From Aeoliella straminimaris (GTDB lineage Bacteria > Planctomycetota > Planctomycetia > Pirellulales > Lacipirellulaceae), in NCBI RefSeq assembly GCF_024054565.1, contig NZ_JAMXLR010000077.1, positions 62,001-126,000 of the forward strand: DNA of 64,000 nucleotides, written 5' to 3'. Below the pieces are notes generated by a model. That model did not search any database and was not told where the DNA came from. It saw only the letters and a program-made list of their open reading frames with translations. Shown piece by piece: positions 18,399-27,695 of the stretch (the stretch's first letter is position 1; each line of letters opens with the position of its first letter). A program made the position numbers and the translations under genes.

Positions 18399-19733
18399 AT
18401 GCCTTTCCAACCGATTGCACGTCGCACGTTCCTGCGTGGTTTAGGCACGGCTATCGCGCTGCCGGCGCTCGAGGCGATGACGCCGCTGGCCGCAGCGGCA
18501 GGGCCGGCGGCCGGTCAGGCCCCGCAGCGACTGGCATTTCTCTACGTGCCCAACGGCATGCACATGCCCGACTGGACGCCCGAGGGAGTTGGCGAAGGCT
18601 TCAAGCTCAATAAGATTCTCGAACCGCTGGCGGAAGTGCAGCAGCACATCTCCATTTTCAGCGGACTGGGTTGCGACAATGCTCGCTCGCATGGCGATGG
18701 TCCCGGCGATCACGCCCGCAGCGCCGCGTCGTTCCTTACCGGCATGCATCCCGTGAAGACCGAGGGCCGCGACATCCGCGCGGGAGTGTCGATCGACCAC
18801 ATTGCTGCCAAGTACATTGCGGGCGATACGCCGTTCCCCACGCTTGAACTTGGTTGCGAAGCGGGCAAGCTGGCCGGTACCTGCGACAGCGGCTACAGCT
18901 GTGCGTATTCCAACAGCATTTCGTGGCGTTCGCCTTCGCAACCCTCGGGCAAGGAGGTGAACCCGCAATTGGTGTTCGATCGCTTGTTCGGCGGAGGCTC
19001 CGCGGCCGACGTTCCCGAGTCGCAATTCCGTCGCCGCGAGCGTCAGAAAAGCATCCTCGACTTCGTTTCCGAAGACACGCAGCGCATCCAACGCCGCATC
19101 AGCATGTCCGATCGTCGCAAGCTCGATCAGTACATGGAGAGCATTCGCGGCGTCGAGCGTCGCATCGCAGACCCCGCGAGCCGGTTGTCGTTAAGCGACC
19201 TCGAACGCCCCGATGGTGTGCCCAAGGATTATGGCGAGCACGTTCGCCTGATGGGCGATTTGATGGTATTGGCGCTACAAGCCGATTTGACGCGGGTGGC
19301 GACCTTCATGTTCGCAAACGAGGGAAGCAACCATCGCTATCGCGAGTTGGAGATCAGCGGCGGGCATCATCAGATTTCGCATCACCAGAACGATCCCGAC
19401 AAAGAGGGTGCCATCAGCCGCATCAATCGGTATCACATCGAGCAGCTCGCGCATATCCTCAAACGAATGAACGAAATCAAAGAGGGCGACTCGACGCTGC
19501 TGGCCAATACCGGCCTAGTGTACGGCAGCGCGATTCGCGATGGCAATCGCCACGATCATCACGATGTCCCCGTGCTGATGGCCGGCAACCTGGGCGGCAA
19601 GATGGTGACGGGCCGCCACCAGATTTTCCCTGCCAAAACGCCTCTGATGAATCTGTTCCTCACCATGTTGCAAGGCGTGGGCGCCCCGGTCGAATCGGTG
19701 GGCGACAGCACCGGCACGCTCACCTTGGTGTAG
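18399..19733 (+). CDS. DUF1552 family exported protein
   Basis: 444 residues from the ATG at 18399, preceded by GAGGTG. The N-terminus carries a twin-arginine signal (ARRTFLRGLGTAIALPALEA). The body has DUF1552 signatures: RLAFLYVPNGMHMPDWTP, FSGLGCDNARSHGDGPGDHA, SFLTGMHPVKT, SIDHIAAKYI, LELGCEAG, and a C-terminal HDHHDVPVLMAGNLGG. In planctomycetes this family is encoded with DUF1592 cytochrome proteins and is related in pattern to alkaline-phosphatase/sulfatase-like DUF1501 proteins. Catalytic activity is not established. It completes the DUF1592-GH43-DUF1552 run. Confidence 0.9.
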   Translation: MPFQPIARRTFLRGLGTAIALPALEAMTPLAAAAGPAAGQAPQRLAFLYVPNGMHMPDWTPEGVGEGFKLNKILEPLAEVQQHISIFSGLGCDNARSHGDGPGDHARSAASFLTGMHPVKTEGRDIRAGVSIDHIAAKYIAGDTPFPTLELGCEAGKLAGTCDSGYSCAYSNSISWRSPSQPSGKEVNPQLVFDRLFGGGSAADVPESQFRRRERQKSILDFVSEDTQRIQRRISMSDRRKLDQYMESIRGVERRIADPASRLSLSDLERPDGVPKDYGEHVRLMGDLMVLALQADLTRVATFMFANEGSNHRYRELEISGGHHQISHHQNDPDKEGAISRINRYHIEQLAHILKRMNEIKEGDSTLLANTGLVYGSAIRDGNRHDHHDVPVLMAGNLGGKMVTGRHQIFPAKTPLMNLFLTMLQGVGAPVESVGDSTGTLTLV

Positions 19734-19805
19734 TCATCGCGCGGGGAACGAGGCCCCAGAGCGATCGCCACCCAGATTGGGAGAGATCTGCTTCGCCGGG
19801 AGTGG

Positions 19806-20372
19806 TTAGCTTCCCAACCCAAAATGATGGGCCGCCATGCGGAAACCTTCAGGGTGATGGATGTGCAGTTTCCGCTTGAGGTTGGCAATGTGGTCGCGAG
19901 CCGTCGAAGCGCTGATGCCCAGCACATCGGCCACCTGATTGGGGCTGGCGCCGCCAGCTACCAGAACCAGCACATGTCGTTCGCGGTCGGTCAGCGAACC
20001 GGTAAACACGCGAGTGTAGAGCACCAACACCTGCCCGCTGTCGAGCGGGAACAGATGGAACCGCAGCGGAAACGATTCGTCTCCGTAGTTCAAGGAAACG
20101 ACAAACGGTCCTTGCTCCTGGCGAAACATGCAAGCCTGGACAAAGTGCTCCCGGCACTTGGCCCGATCAGCCCCCACCGCGATGTCCCAAGGCTTGGTGT
20201 GAATCACATCGGGGTAGCGGGGGTGCAAAACAATCGTCCCCTCGCTATCGACCACGAAGGCGTTGGTGTCGGCGAAACCCTCAGGATTGTTGGGGTCGAC
20301 TCGCATAGGACCGCTTTCGAAAATCTGGCGAACGGTGGACGAATCAAGGCATGCGGAGCAACGACGCGCCAA
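19806..20372 (-). CDS. LuxR-type transcriptional regulator with PAS-like N-terminal domain
   Basis: About 188 residues from a TTG at 20372; an ATG at 20306 (MRVDPNNPEGFADTN) is a plausible alternative. Residues about 30-120 look like a small sensor/PAS fold (AFVVDSEGTIVLHPRYPD). The C-terminal 60 residues are a GerE/LuxR helix-turn-helix (LTDRERHVLVLVAGGASPNQ, then VADVLGISASTARDHIANLK). It is likely a DNA-binding response element without a receiver domain, since the Asp/Lys phosphorylation site of response regulators is absent. Targets unknown. It converges on the DUF1552 gene. Confidence 0.75.
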   Translation of the reverse strand: MARRCSACLDSSTVRQIFESGPMRVDPNNPEGFADTNAFVVDSEGTIVLHPRYPDVIHTKPWDIAVGADRAKCREHFVQACMFRQEQGPFVVSLNYGDESFPLRFHLFPLDSGQVLVLYTRVFTGSLTDRERHVLVLVAGGASPNQVADVLGISASTARDHIANLKRKLHIHHPEGFRMAAHHFGLGS

Positions 20373-20658
20373 TAGCGATCATAGCTCTGGCGGGCTTGGT
20401 TGGCCAGTAGTTTTCGTGGGCCTCGAGAAGCGTGGGGCCGTCAGCGCCTGGTGGTAAGGTTTAACGCGTAACCGGCTGTTCGGCCGGGTTTGAGATTTGA
20501 AAGGTGATGGGCGAAGTTGCCAGAGTTTCGCGCCGCCCACCGCGCTTTCAGAGCCACGATGCCCGAAATGTTGCGGGGCGGTTGGGATTGCATCTAAAAT
20601 TGGGGGAACGGGGCTTCATCTTCCGCTCGGCGCCCGAACACCACATGGGCTGAATGCA

Positions 20659-21210
20659 ATGCCAACTGGGCAACGAAGTCAGTTTCGGTTTGGCTTGCGA
20701 TTCCTGTTTGCAGCTATCACACTTACCGCCTTGGTGGTTGTTAGCGGGCCGTATGTTCTCTTCTATCTAGACCAATACGTCGCTCTTGGTTGTTCTTTGC
20801 TGGCGATTGGCGCGTACGTGCTGGTGCGGTGGTTGCATGTTCCGGCAGAATCGAATTCACCGCGACCAAAGAGGAACTGGCAATTGTGGCTCCTTCCGGC
20901 AATCGCGAGTCTACTGGTGGCAGTCGCAGTATTCTGTCGGTATCGATGGTTGGTAGTAGTTGACGATCCACTTTGGCCTCGACCGTATCCCTACCCGGAC
21001 CAGCTTCTGGTTGATTGGCACAACTGGTGGGACCGCCTGCATCCACCTCCACCAGACACGTTCAAGATTCACGGTGAACACTATACAGTTCTACGTTTCC
21101 TGAATGTGATCGTCGCCTCCGCTTGCGCGTTGTTGGGCACCGTGTGTGGATTCTGTTTCCCAGATGTCTCGGTGTACTCGGCGACCAGCGGCGAGGAAAC
21201 CTCTGGATAG
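20659..21210 (+). CDS. Multi-pass membrane protein, planctomycete hypothetical
   Basis: 183 residues from the ATG at 20659. The head, QFRFGLRFLFAAITLTALVV, matches a recurrent planctomycete membrane-protein start in which an Arg/Phe-rich stretch precedes the first helix. Four hydrophobic segments follow or overlap (FLFAAITLTALVVVSGPYVLF, YVALGCSLLAIGAYVLV, LLPAIASLLVAVAVFC, VIVASACALLGTVCGF), with a Trp/Pro-rich loop (DPLWPRPYPYPDQL). Base composition is visibly lower in GC than its neighbours. The upstream frame to 20497 has no protein character. Function unknown. Confidence 0.55.
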   Translation: MPTGQRSQFRFGLRFLFAAITLTALVVVSGPYVLFYLDQYVALGCSLLAIGAYVLVRWLHVPAESNSPRPKRNWQLWLLPAIASLLVAVAVFCRYRWLVVVDDPLWPRPYPYPDQLLVDWHNWWDRLHPPPPDTFKIHGEHYTVLRFLNVIVASACALLGTVCGFCFPDVSVYSATSGEETSG

Positions 21211-21263
21211 CATCGTTCGGGCGAAGTGCGCTAGCAGTGCCGTGAAGAATCCATCTGAGACGC

Positions 21264-22298
21264 TCACGTCTGCCCCTCCGCCCGCTCGACCTTCCGGTCG
21301 CGAATTACCGGCACGATCTCTTCGCCATTTACTTGGTTCTCGCGATCGGGAACGCCAGCTGCTTTTGGCGACTGCCCGACCCACTCGCTCTTGCGGCCTG
21401 TGACGTTGATGGTAAGCGTTTCGGGATCGATCGAAAGCACCGCGAATAACGCCTCGCGGTAAGGGCAGGTGTACTCGATGTACTTGTGCGCGGCGTGCAC
21501 TTCGTCCGCGAAGCTGTTGTGTTGGTAGTCGCCGCCCACCCAATAGTAGGAGGCCGAGTTGACGTGTAGGTAAGGAATGTGGCCAATCGTCAGTTGGTCG
21601 TCGATGTGGGTATGGCCGTTGATTGCGAGGATGACTTTATCGGCTGCGGCGGAGAGGATCTTTTGAATCGACTCGGCATTGTCGACTGCCGCTGCGCCGG
21701 CCAGCGGTTGATGCGAGACGACCACGATGGGGCCCGCGAGTTTGGTGAGTTGCTGCTCGAGCCACTGCAATTGCTCGTCTCCCACGTACGACGGATAGCC
21801 ACCCTTGTGCTTGGGAGACCCCTTGTCGTTGCCATCCAGCACGATGAGGTCTACCCCTCCCACGTTTGTCGTGTAGTACCGGGCGGGCATTTTCCATATA
21901 TCAAGGCATTGCTGCTTGGTGTGCCCGGCGTCGGTGTCGTGGTTGCCGATTACATGCAGCGCCTTCTTGTGCACGGAGTTGAACATGTCGATCACCGCGC
22001 GGTTCTTGGCATTCGGGTAGGCAAAGTCGCCCAACTGCATCACCGCGTCGAGTTGCTGGCCCTTCATGGCCTGGGCGAATGCCTGCATCCGCTGCGGTCC
22101 GTCGTGCATGATGTCCTGGTGCAGGTCGGCGATCAAACCGATACGCACCGGGCGCTTCAATTGCTCGGCCGCCGCACGGGAAACGGCCGGCCACACCATC
22201 GACAGCACCGGCACCGTGGCCAGACCCAGCACCCGTCGCCGCGTCCAGCTTCGGCCTTCGCTCAATCCTGGTCTGGTATAGTGGTCCTTCGATGCCAT
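21264..22298 (-). CDS. Tat-exported calcineurin-like metallophosphoesterase
   Basis: 344 residues from the ATG at 22298, behind a purine-rich Shine-Dalgarno (AAGGG). The twin-arginine signal is WTRRRVLGLATVPVLSMVWP. Metal-binding motifs of the calcineurin superfamily are visible: DLH (Asp58-x-His60 in GLIADLHQD), GD (90-91 in MQLGDFAYP), GNHD (118-121), VVSHQP and NGHTHIDD. These bind two metal ions and hydrolyse phosphomono- or diesters. The substrate is not evident. It is divergent from phnW, with a 244-base shared upstream region, which could suggest a link to organophosphorus use, but this is only positional. Confidence 0.85.
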   Translation of the reverse strand: MASKDHYTRPGLSEGRSWTRRRVLGLATVPVLSMVWPAVSRAAAEQLKRPVRIGLIADLHQDIMHDGPQRMQAFAQAMKGQQLDAVMQLGDFAYPNAKNRAVIDMFNSVHKKALHVIGNHDTDAGHTKQQCLDIWKMPARYYTTNVGGVDLIVLDGNDKGSPKHKGGYPSYVGDEQLQWLEQQLTKLAGPIVVVSHQPLAGAAAVDNAESIQKILSAAADKVILAINGHTHIDDQLTIGHIPYLHVNSASYYWVGGDYQHNSFADEVHAAHKYIEYTCPYREALFAVLSIDPETLTINVTGRKSEWVGQSPKAAGVPDRENQVNGEEIVPVIRDRKVERAEGQT

Positions 22299-22542
22299 GC
22301 CGCCGCCCTTGGTTCGAGGAAACGAGAGTAGGAAGTCCTCATTTGTACCGCGCAATCAGGCGATGGGCCAACCACTTTAGGGGAATGTTTTTTGTCTTAC
22401 TGCGCAAGTGGGATAGCTCCCGGCGCACGCTTCGGTGCCACAACGGCGTGTGAGACCACTCGCGACCTTACGGCCCCCAGCCTGGTGGGTCTAAAATCAA
22501 CGTTGCGGCGCCCGTGGGCCCAATTCTTGAGGATACGATACG

Positions 22543-23661
22543 ATGGATGCTTGGACCGAGAACGAATACCTGCTGCTGACCCCGGGGCCGCTTTCCACCT
22601 CGCCGACCGTGCGGGCGGCAATGGATCGCGATTGGTGCACCTGGGACGACGACTACAACGTGGGCATTGTCTCGCCAATTCGCCAGCGGTTGGTCGAGAT
22701 CGCCACCGAGCGACACCGCAACGAGTACACCTGCGTGCTGATGCAGGGCAGCGGAACCTTTGCCGTCGAGTCGATGCTCGGCACCACGATCCCCCGGGAG
22801 GGCAAACTGCTGGTGCTGGCCAACGGCCACTACGGCGATCGCATCGCGCGGATCGCGGCCTACCTCGGAATCGATCACCTGGTGCACGACACCGGCGAGC
22901 TCGCGCTGCCTGATGTGAAGAAGCTCGATCAGACCCTCACGCTCGATGGGTCGATTACCCACGTGGCCTTCGTGCACAACGAGACCACTACCGGCATGCT
23001 CAACCCGCTGGAGGAGCTATGTCGGGTAGTGAAGCATCATCGTCGGGTGCTGCTGGTCGACTCGATGAGCGCCTTCGGCGGCGTGCCGCTCGACATGGGC
23101 GAGCTAGGTATCGACTTCCTGGTCTCCTCCAGCAACAAGTGCGTACAGGGTGTGCCGGGGTTTGGGTTCGTCTTGTGCCGCCGGGCGTTGCTCGAGCAGT
23201 GCGAAGGCCAGGCCCGCTCCTTGTCTCTCGACCTGTTCGACCAGTGGCGGACCATGGAGCAGGGCCGCGGCAAATGGCGTTTCACCAGCCCCACGCACGT
23301 GGTCCGCGCGTTTCACCAGGCCCTCTCGGAACTCGACACCGAGGGAGGAGTCGCCGCCCGCGGTGCCCGCTACACGGAAAACCAGCGGCTGCTGGTCGAA
23401 GGCATGCAGCAGCTAGGTTTCCGCTGCCTGCTGCCCCGCGAGCTACACAGCCCGATCATCACCGGTTTTCTCGATCCCGAGTCCGCGGACTACACTTTCG
23501 CCCGCTTCTACCAATCGCTGAAGGCAAAGGGCTTCGTGATCTACCCCGGCAAAGTGACCAACATCAACTCGTTCCGCATCGGCACCATCGGGCACGTGTT
23601 CCCGGCGGACATTACGCGGCTCATCGAGGCGGTCGAGGAGTCGATGGTTTGGGGGAGGTGA
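22543..23661 (+). CDS. phnW: 2-aminoethylphosphonate:pyruvate transaminase
   Basis: 372 residues, typical length. The PLP enzyme converts 2-aminoethylphosphonate and pyruvate to phosphonoacetaldehyde and alanine. The start LLTPGPLSTSPTVRAAM with DRDWCTWDDDYN is the PhnW signature; MQGSGTFAVESML binds the cofactor phosphate; Lys199 in SSSNKCVQGVPGFGF is the Schiff-base lysine; the C-terminal YPGKVTNINSFRIGTIGH is also conserved. No phnX (hydrolase) or phnY/phnA is in the window, so the next pathway step must be encoded elsewhere, or the enzyme may act toward biosynthesis. Its start is an ATG 11 bases after a GAGG motif. Confidence 0.93.
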   Translation: MDAWTENEYLLLTPGPLSTSPTVRAAMDRDWCTWDDDYNVGIVSPIRQRLVEIATERHRNEYTCVLMQGSGTFAVESMLGTTIPREGKLLVLANGHYGDRIARIAAYLGIDHLVHDTGELALPDVKKLDQTLTLDGSITHVAFVHNETTTGMLNPLEELCRVVKHHRRVLLVDSMSAFGGVPLDMGELGIDFLVSSSNKCVQGVPGFGFVLCRRALLEQCEGQARSLSLDLFDQWRTMEQGRGKWRFTSPTHVVRAFHQALSELDTEGGVAARGARYTENQRLLVEGMQQLGFRCLLPRELHSPIITGFLDPESADYTFARFYQSLKAKGFVIYPGKVTNINSFRIGTIGHVFPADITRLIEAVEESMVWGR

Positions 23662-23696
23662 GGCACCCAACACGAGCGAGTCGTCGGTGTTTGCTG

Positions 23697-24668
23697 CTAA
23701 TTCTGCCGACGCACACGCAACCAGTGTCCTCCACAAAGAGCAAAGACCGCCGCCAACAGCAGGGTGGAGGGTTCTGGAATCGCGTTGGTGGTGAACAGGG
23801 CCACGTCGTTTCCATCGCCGCCGACATAGGTGATGAATAGCGAGCGTCCGAAGTTGCCCACCAGGGCGCCTTCGGCGAGGCCGTCGAACTGGCCTGTCAG
23901 CGATCCGCCAACGTTGATGATGGGGAACTGCTGGAAATCGTCCAGCGCGAAGCCGTCCAGGAGACTGACGTTCAATTGACCGGCGAGCGTGACGTCGCCG
24001 GTTACATCCACCCAATCGAACTCGGTCAACGACTTATCGCCGCCACCGTCGGAGGTGCCGCCGAGTTCGATCTCCAACGATCCGCCGGTCTTACTCCAAT
24101 CGCCATCAATGGTGTGCACCGCGGCTGCATCGCCGGGTGCGACTACGCCAGAGTCGTTAACCGAACCGACGACCGTGCCGCTGCCCGATAGGCTGCCATC
24201 GTTGATAAACGCTCCATTGGTCACAATGGTGCCAGCGTTTTGAATTTCAGATGTCGCTTTGTTGTCTATCGTGCCGTTATTGACGATGGTGCCGCCCTGT
24301 CTGATGGCAATGATGTAACCGCTGTTCAGGTTACCACTGTTGTTGATGATCCCTAGATGCTCGACGACTATCACGCCGTTGTTGCCGAGCGTGCCCTCGT
24401 TGTCGAGCGAACCCCAAACTTCCAACAGGGCATGCGCCTCGCTGGCGTTATTGAGCAGCGCGCCAGCATTATTGATTAGCGTCCCGCCGAAACTAATAGA
24501 GAGGTAGCCGTGATTGTCAAACGGATTCTCGGCGTTGAAATCGGTGTTTCCCATTTCGACGAAGATATCACCGGTAGTCGGATTGGGATTCGGTGAAATC
24601 TGATCGGCCGTCGCCTGATGGCAGGCGATGCAGCAGAGAGCGGCCAGGGCGCTGAAGTAACGGTTCAT
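23697..24668 (-). CDS. PEP-CTERM sorted extracellular protein with Asn/Gly-rich repeats
   Basis: 323 residues. Signal peptide RYFSALAALCCIACHQATA. The middle contains short irregular repeats built on (T/L)INNAG-like units (GTLINNAGALLNNAS, LGNNGVIVVEHLGIINNSG, GTIVNNGTIDNKA, GTIVTNGAFINDGS), as in autotransporter-type beta-helices, then a strand-rich domain (GDWSKTGGSLEIELGG, VTGDVTLAGQLNVSLLDG). The C-terminus is a clear PEP-CTERM tripartite signal: PEPSTLLLAAVFALCGG helix and a basic tail (RVRRQN). Such proteins are cut by exosortase and delivered to the cell surface or matrix; no exosortase is in the window. Confidence 0.85.
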   Translation of the reverse strand: MNRYFSALAALCCIACHQATADQISPNPNPTTGDIFVEMGNTDFNAENPFDNHGYLSISFGGTLINNAGALLNNASEAHALLEVWGSLDNEGTLGNNGVIVVEHLGIINNSGNLNSGYIIAIRQGGTIVNNGTIDNKATSEIQNAGTIVTNGAFINDGSLSGSGTVVGSVNDSGVVAPGDAAAVHTIDGDWSKTGGSLEIELGGTSDGGGDKSLTEFDWVDVTGDVTLAGQLNVSLLDGFALDDFQQFPIINVGGSLTGQFDGLAEGALVGNFGRSLFITYVGGDGNDVALFTTNAIPEPSTLLLAAVFALCGGHWLRVRRQN

Positions 24669-24896
24669 TGTGGGGCTCCAGTAGTGGTTACCAGACGCGA
24701 TTATAGTTGGTCCACAGTAAGCAGCAATATTTTTGACCCGACGGAGTGGCGTTCCAGGGCAGCGGCACAGATGAACGATGCGGCGAGTCGCAGGTGGCCA
24801 CTGGTTTTAGTCGCACCAGTTGGCGAATCTGTCTCGAGAGGCATGATCTGGCAGCTCTGCATCCACAATTGAATTGCGGGAGCAGTGACCTGGTGG

Positions 24897-24927
24897 AGAA
24901 AGATACCTTCGGCCACGCAGCCGAAGG
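24897..24927 (-). terminator. Intrinsic terminator of the beta-helix gene
   Basis: On the minus strand CCTTCGGC (24927-24920) and GCCGAAGG (24913-24906) form a perfect 8-bp stem with a 6-base loop, followed by the T-rich string TATCTTTCT. It is located 18 bases after the stop of the gene at 24945-26717. Confidence 0.65.
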
Positions 24928-24944
24928 ATAGGTATTACATCGCT

Positions 24945-26717
24945 TCAGTCTTCGATCACCACATTATTCGTGATCGTGATATTGGCCTCGGGCGTGTTGT
25001 TGAATCGTACCGCAGGCGTATCGGGCGAGGCGAGCTGCCAGTGGTTGCCGGTCACGGTGTTTTGGCCGGCGCGATGGAAACGCAGCGGCGAGCGGGCGAT
25101 ACGCTGGAACGTGTTATCGCGCACGGTCCAACCCGTGGTTCCCTCGTCGAGGAACATGCCATTGGACTCCGCCGATCCGACGTTGATCGGAATGTCAGTG
25201 ATTGTGTTTCCTTCGATCACACTGTTGGGTTGATTGCCCAGCGTGTAGATGCCGCCGCCGTCGTTTAAAATCTGCATCGCGTGGTGGATGTGGTTGTCGG
25301 CGATGCGGTTGTTGCCTGCTGGCGTCGGCGAGGGATTCCACATCCAGCCGAGCGACACGCCGGTGTACGGGCAGTCGTACACCTCGTTGTCGACGATCTG
25401 GAGCTCTTGCTGGAAGCCTCCCCAGATGCCCACGGCGCCGAGAAGTATTTGGCCGCAATGGCTGATCTTGCTCCCCGTCACCACGTTGCCTGTGGGAACT
25501 TCGTTGGGGGCTGCGTCGTACCAGGCTCGGCCTTCGACGCGGCGGGCGGAGTCTTCGCCCAGGTTAATTCCGTTGCCACCGACGTGGTCGATATGGCAGT
25601 TCTCGACGCGGCAATCTCGTGTCCGGCTCCCGATCCAGAGTGCCGTGTTGCCTAGGGAATGGAATTTACACTCGCGAAGGACACTGTCCTTGGCCCGCGA
25701 CAAGTGCACGGCAGCGGAAAGCATCTGTCGTCCGTTTTCCTGCAACTTGCCAGAGGCATCCCTCGCCTCATAAGCAGTGGCCTGGCTGCAGGCCAGTCCA
25801 CCGGGCGGCATCGGGAAGCGGGTGCCTGTAAAAGTGATGTTGTGCAGCACCAGGTTAGCGATTGGCTGGTCGTCGTCGCCAGTGGCGACGAACAGTTGCT
25901 CGAGCATTGGCAGCGCGACACTGGGCGGGCCAGCGGCATCCGCCTGGCCGATGACTACCAGTTTTTCCGTGGCGAGGTCGATGTACCACTCGCCCGGTTG
26001 ATCGGCAAATGCGGGGTGGCCTTCGAGGAAGTACCGGGGCTGTCGCTCGAAATGGTCGATGGCATAGTGGGGTGCGCTCGATCCAATCGGCCCGAGCGTC
26101 CTGAGCACCGACGTACTGCGGTCGATCGAGGCCACCGGCAGCCTGCTCGTGGACCAGTCATGCAGCAGCACCAGGTCACACACGTGGCCGTCGAGCGGCA
26201 GCGTTTCAGGCAGATCGTCCGGTTGGTAAGCGAATCCGCTCCGGCGGTCGGGCAGGGCTTGCTCGATACGCATGTAGCCTTCGTTGGGATGGCGGGCGGC
26301 CGTGGTTAGTGTTTGCTCGACCAGCATGGCGCGAGGAACTCCGTGCTCTTTCCATCCGTCAGGTAACGGATATCGCCAGTTGCCTTGTTCGTCGCGCGTC
26401 GGCGGATCGAGTGACTGCGCTCCGCTGAACACCACTTGCGTTCCATCCGCGGCGTGCAGGGCAAGTCCCTCGCCTACGATTGTCGAGTCGAGCCGCAACG
26501 TATCCGACAGGTGATAGGTGCCGGGCAGCAGCCGGACAGCCAGGCGTTGAGTTTCGCCTTGGGTGCGCCGTTGCCTCACGTTTTCCAGTACAGTCCGTAG
26601 GGCGGCTTCGGATGGTTCCGACACCATTAGAATCTTTGATTCAGCACGGCACACAGGCCCATTGGCCAACAGAGAGAGGAGGAGCAAGCACGCGACGAAT
26701 TTCACAAGCCGAGCCAT
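24945..26717 (-). CDS. Secreted right-handed parallel beta-helix protein
   Basis: 590 residues with a signal peptide (LVKFVACLLLLSLLANGPVCRA). An N-terminal domain (about 25-270) is followed by pectate-lyase-like beta-helix coils (about 290-590) with repeated N-x-I/V patterns: LVLHNITFTG, SVLRECKFHSLG, CRVENCHIDHVGGNGINLG, LQIVDNEVYDCPYTGVSLG, NRIADNHIHHAMQI, SVIEGNTITDIP, WTVRDNTFQRIA. Large secreted proteins of this kind (GH141/PL-type) attack complex polysaccharides; I cannot identify the activity. Ends with its own terminator. Function class is well supported, substrate is not. Confidence 0.8.
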   Translation of the reverse strand: MARLVKFVACLLLLSLLANGPVCRAESKILMVSEPSEAALRTVLENVRQRRTQGETQRLAVRLLPGTYHLSDTLRLDSTIVGEGLALHAADGTQVVFSGAQSLDPPTRDEQGNWRYPLPDGWKEHGVPRAMLVEQTLTTAARHPNEGYMRIEQALPDRRSGFAYQPDDLPETLPLDGHVCDLVLLHDWSTSRLPVASIDRSTSVLRTLGPIGSSAPHYAIDHFERQPRYFLEGHPAFADQPGEWYIDLATEKLVVIGQADAAGPPSVALPMLEQLFVATGDDDQPIANLVLHNITFTGTRFPMPPGGLACSQATAYEARDASGKLQENGRQMLSAAVHLSRAKDSVLRECKFHSLGNTALWIGSRTRDCRVENCHIDHVGGNGINLGEDSARRVEGRAWYDAAPNEVPTGNVVTGSKISHCGQILLGAVGIWGGFQQELQIVDNEVYDCPYTGVSLGWMWNPSPTPAGNNRIADNHIHHAMQILNDGGGIYTLGNQPNSVIEGNTITDIPINVGSAESNGMFLDEGTTGWTVRDNTFQRIARSPLRFHRAGQNTVTGNHWQLASPDTPAVRFNNTPEANITITNNVVIED

Positions 26718-26898
26718 TTTAATGCCTCATCATTCGGGAGTCGTTGACGATTGACTGAAGGCGCCCATGAGCACCAAGGTAACATGGGGATCACCGCGCA
26801 GTCGATCGTTTACACGCCCAGGGCGGAGTCGGACTTGTTGCTCTAGATACCTTGTCAGCAACTTTGCCTGCCACGCGCCGATCGCCGCTAGTCGGCAG

Positions 26899-27633
26899 TC
26901 ACTTGTGATGGGCCGTTGCCCGCTGCCAATCGGTGTGCAGTTCCTCCAAGGTTTTGCCGGCAGCACATTGGTGGGCACGGCGCGTTGGTTCGGGCAGGCG
27001 ATAACCAGTGCTGCACCACATGACGTGCTCGAGTGCCGTGGACAGGTTCATGCGATGGCCGGGCGAAATGAACATCGATTTCACCGACTCGCGGGTGCGG
27101 AGCACGGCGCCGAGTACTTCGGGCGGCTTGGTACTGGGGTCGACGATTTCGGTGTAGCTGCCAGCGGCCTCGGCCGGTTCGTCCCATTGGCCAAAGAAGT
27201 GAGTCTTTGCGCAGCCGATGGTGGGTACATCGAGCACCAGCCCCAGATGCGCGGCAATGCCTAGCCGGCGTGGATGGACATAGCCGTGCCCGTCGACCAT
27301 CACAAGATCCACCTCGCGGGTGAGCTGCTGGAAGGCGGTGAGCAGAACCGGAATCTCGCGAAACGAGAGCAGCCCAGGCACGTAGGGGAACGGCGAGGGC
27401 ATCGACGCGGTTACGACCTCGAGCGGTTCGAGCGTCGCGTAATCGAACACGACGACCGCGGCCTTGGAAGTGGCCTCGCGCCAGCGGGGACCGGTCACGC
27501 TGACGTCGACGCCCGCCACCAGCTGCGGGTGCTGGCGCGGTGGCTTCAGCACCAGTTGCGGCCGCAGCGTTTCCTGCAGCTGACGTGCTTCACGCGGTGT
27601 GAGGTCCCAACGATGGTTGGCTTTGGGTTTCAT
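26899..27633 (-). CDS. nfi: Endonuclease V (deoxyinosine-specific)
   Basis: 244 residues. Endonuclease V nicks the second phosphodiester bond 3' to deoxyinosine and starts repair of deaminated adenine. The active-site acids appear where expected: Asp43 (AGVDVS), Glu93 (LSFREIP) and Asp114 (VMVDGHGYVHPRRLG); the lesion-wedge motif PYVPG is at 83-87. Later motifs are conserved (GVAKTHFFG-like IGCAKTHFFG, PGHRMNLSTAL). A palindromic hairpin lies directly upstream. It follows the GT4 gene's upstream region in the opposite order, so there is no evident operon. Confidence 0.93.
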   Translation of the reverse strand: MKPKANHRWDLTPREARQLQETLRPQLVLKPPRQHPQLVAGVDVSVTGPRWREATSKAAVVVFDYATLEPLEVVTASMPSPFPYVPGLLSFREIPVLLTAFQQLTREVDLVMVDGHGYVHPRRLGIAAHLGLVLDVPTIGCAKTHFFGQWDEPAEAAGSYTEIVDPSTKPPEVLGAVLRTRESVKSMFISPGHRMNLSTALEHVMWCSTGYRLPEPTRRAHQCAAGKTLEELHTDWQRATAHHK

Positions 27634-27643
27634 GGTGGCGTTC

Positions 27644-27684
27644 TCTCTCTCGGGTCCTCACTGCCAGTGAGGACCCGGGAGAGG
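27644..27684. repeat. Long palindromic hairpin upstream of nfi
   Basis: GGGTCCTCACTG (27652-27663) and CAGTGAGGACCC (27665-27676) are perfect 12-base arms one base apart, and CTCTC/GAGAG flanks extend the symmetry. It lies between the stop of the glycosyltransferase gene (27696) and the start of nfi (27633) and resembles a dispersed palindrome more than an intrinsic terminator because no T-run follows. Confidence 0.5.
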
Positions 27685-27695
27685 GGACGGCAACG

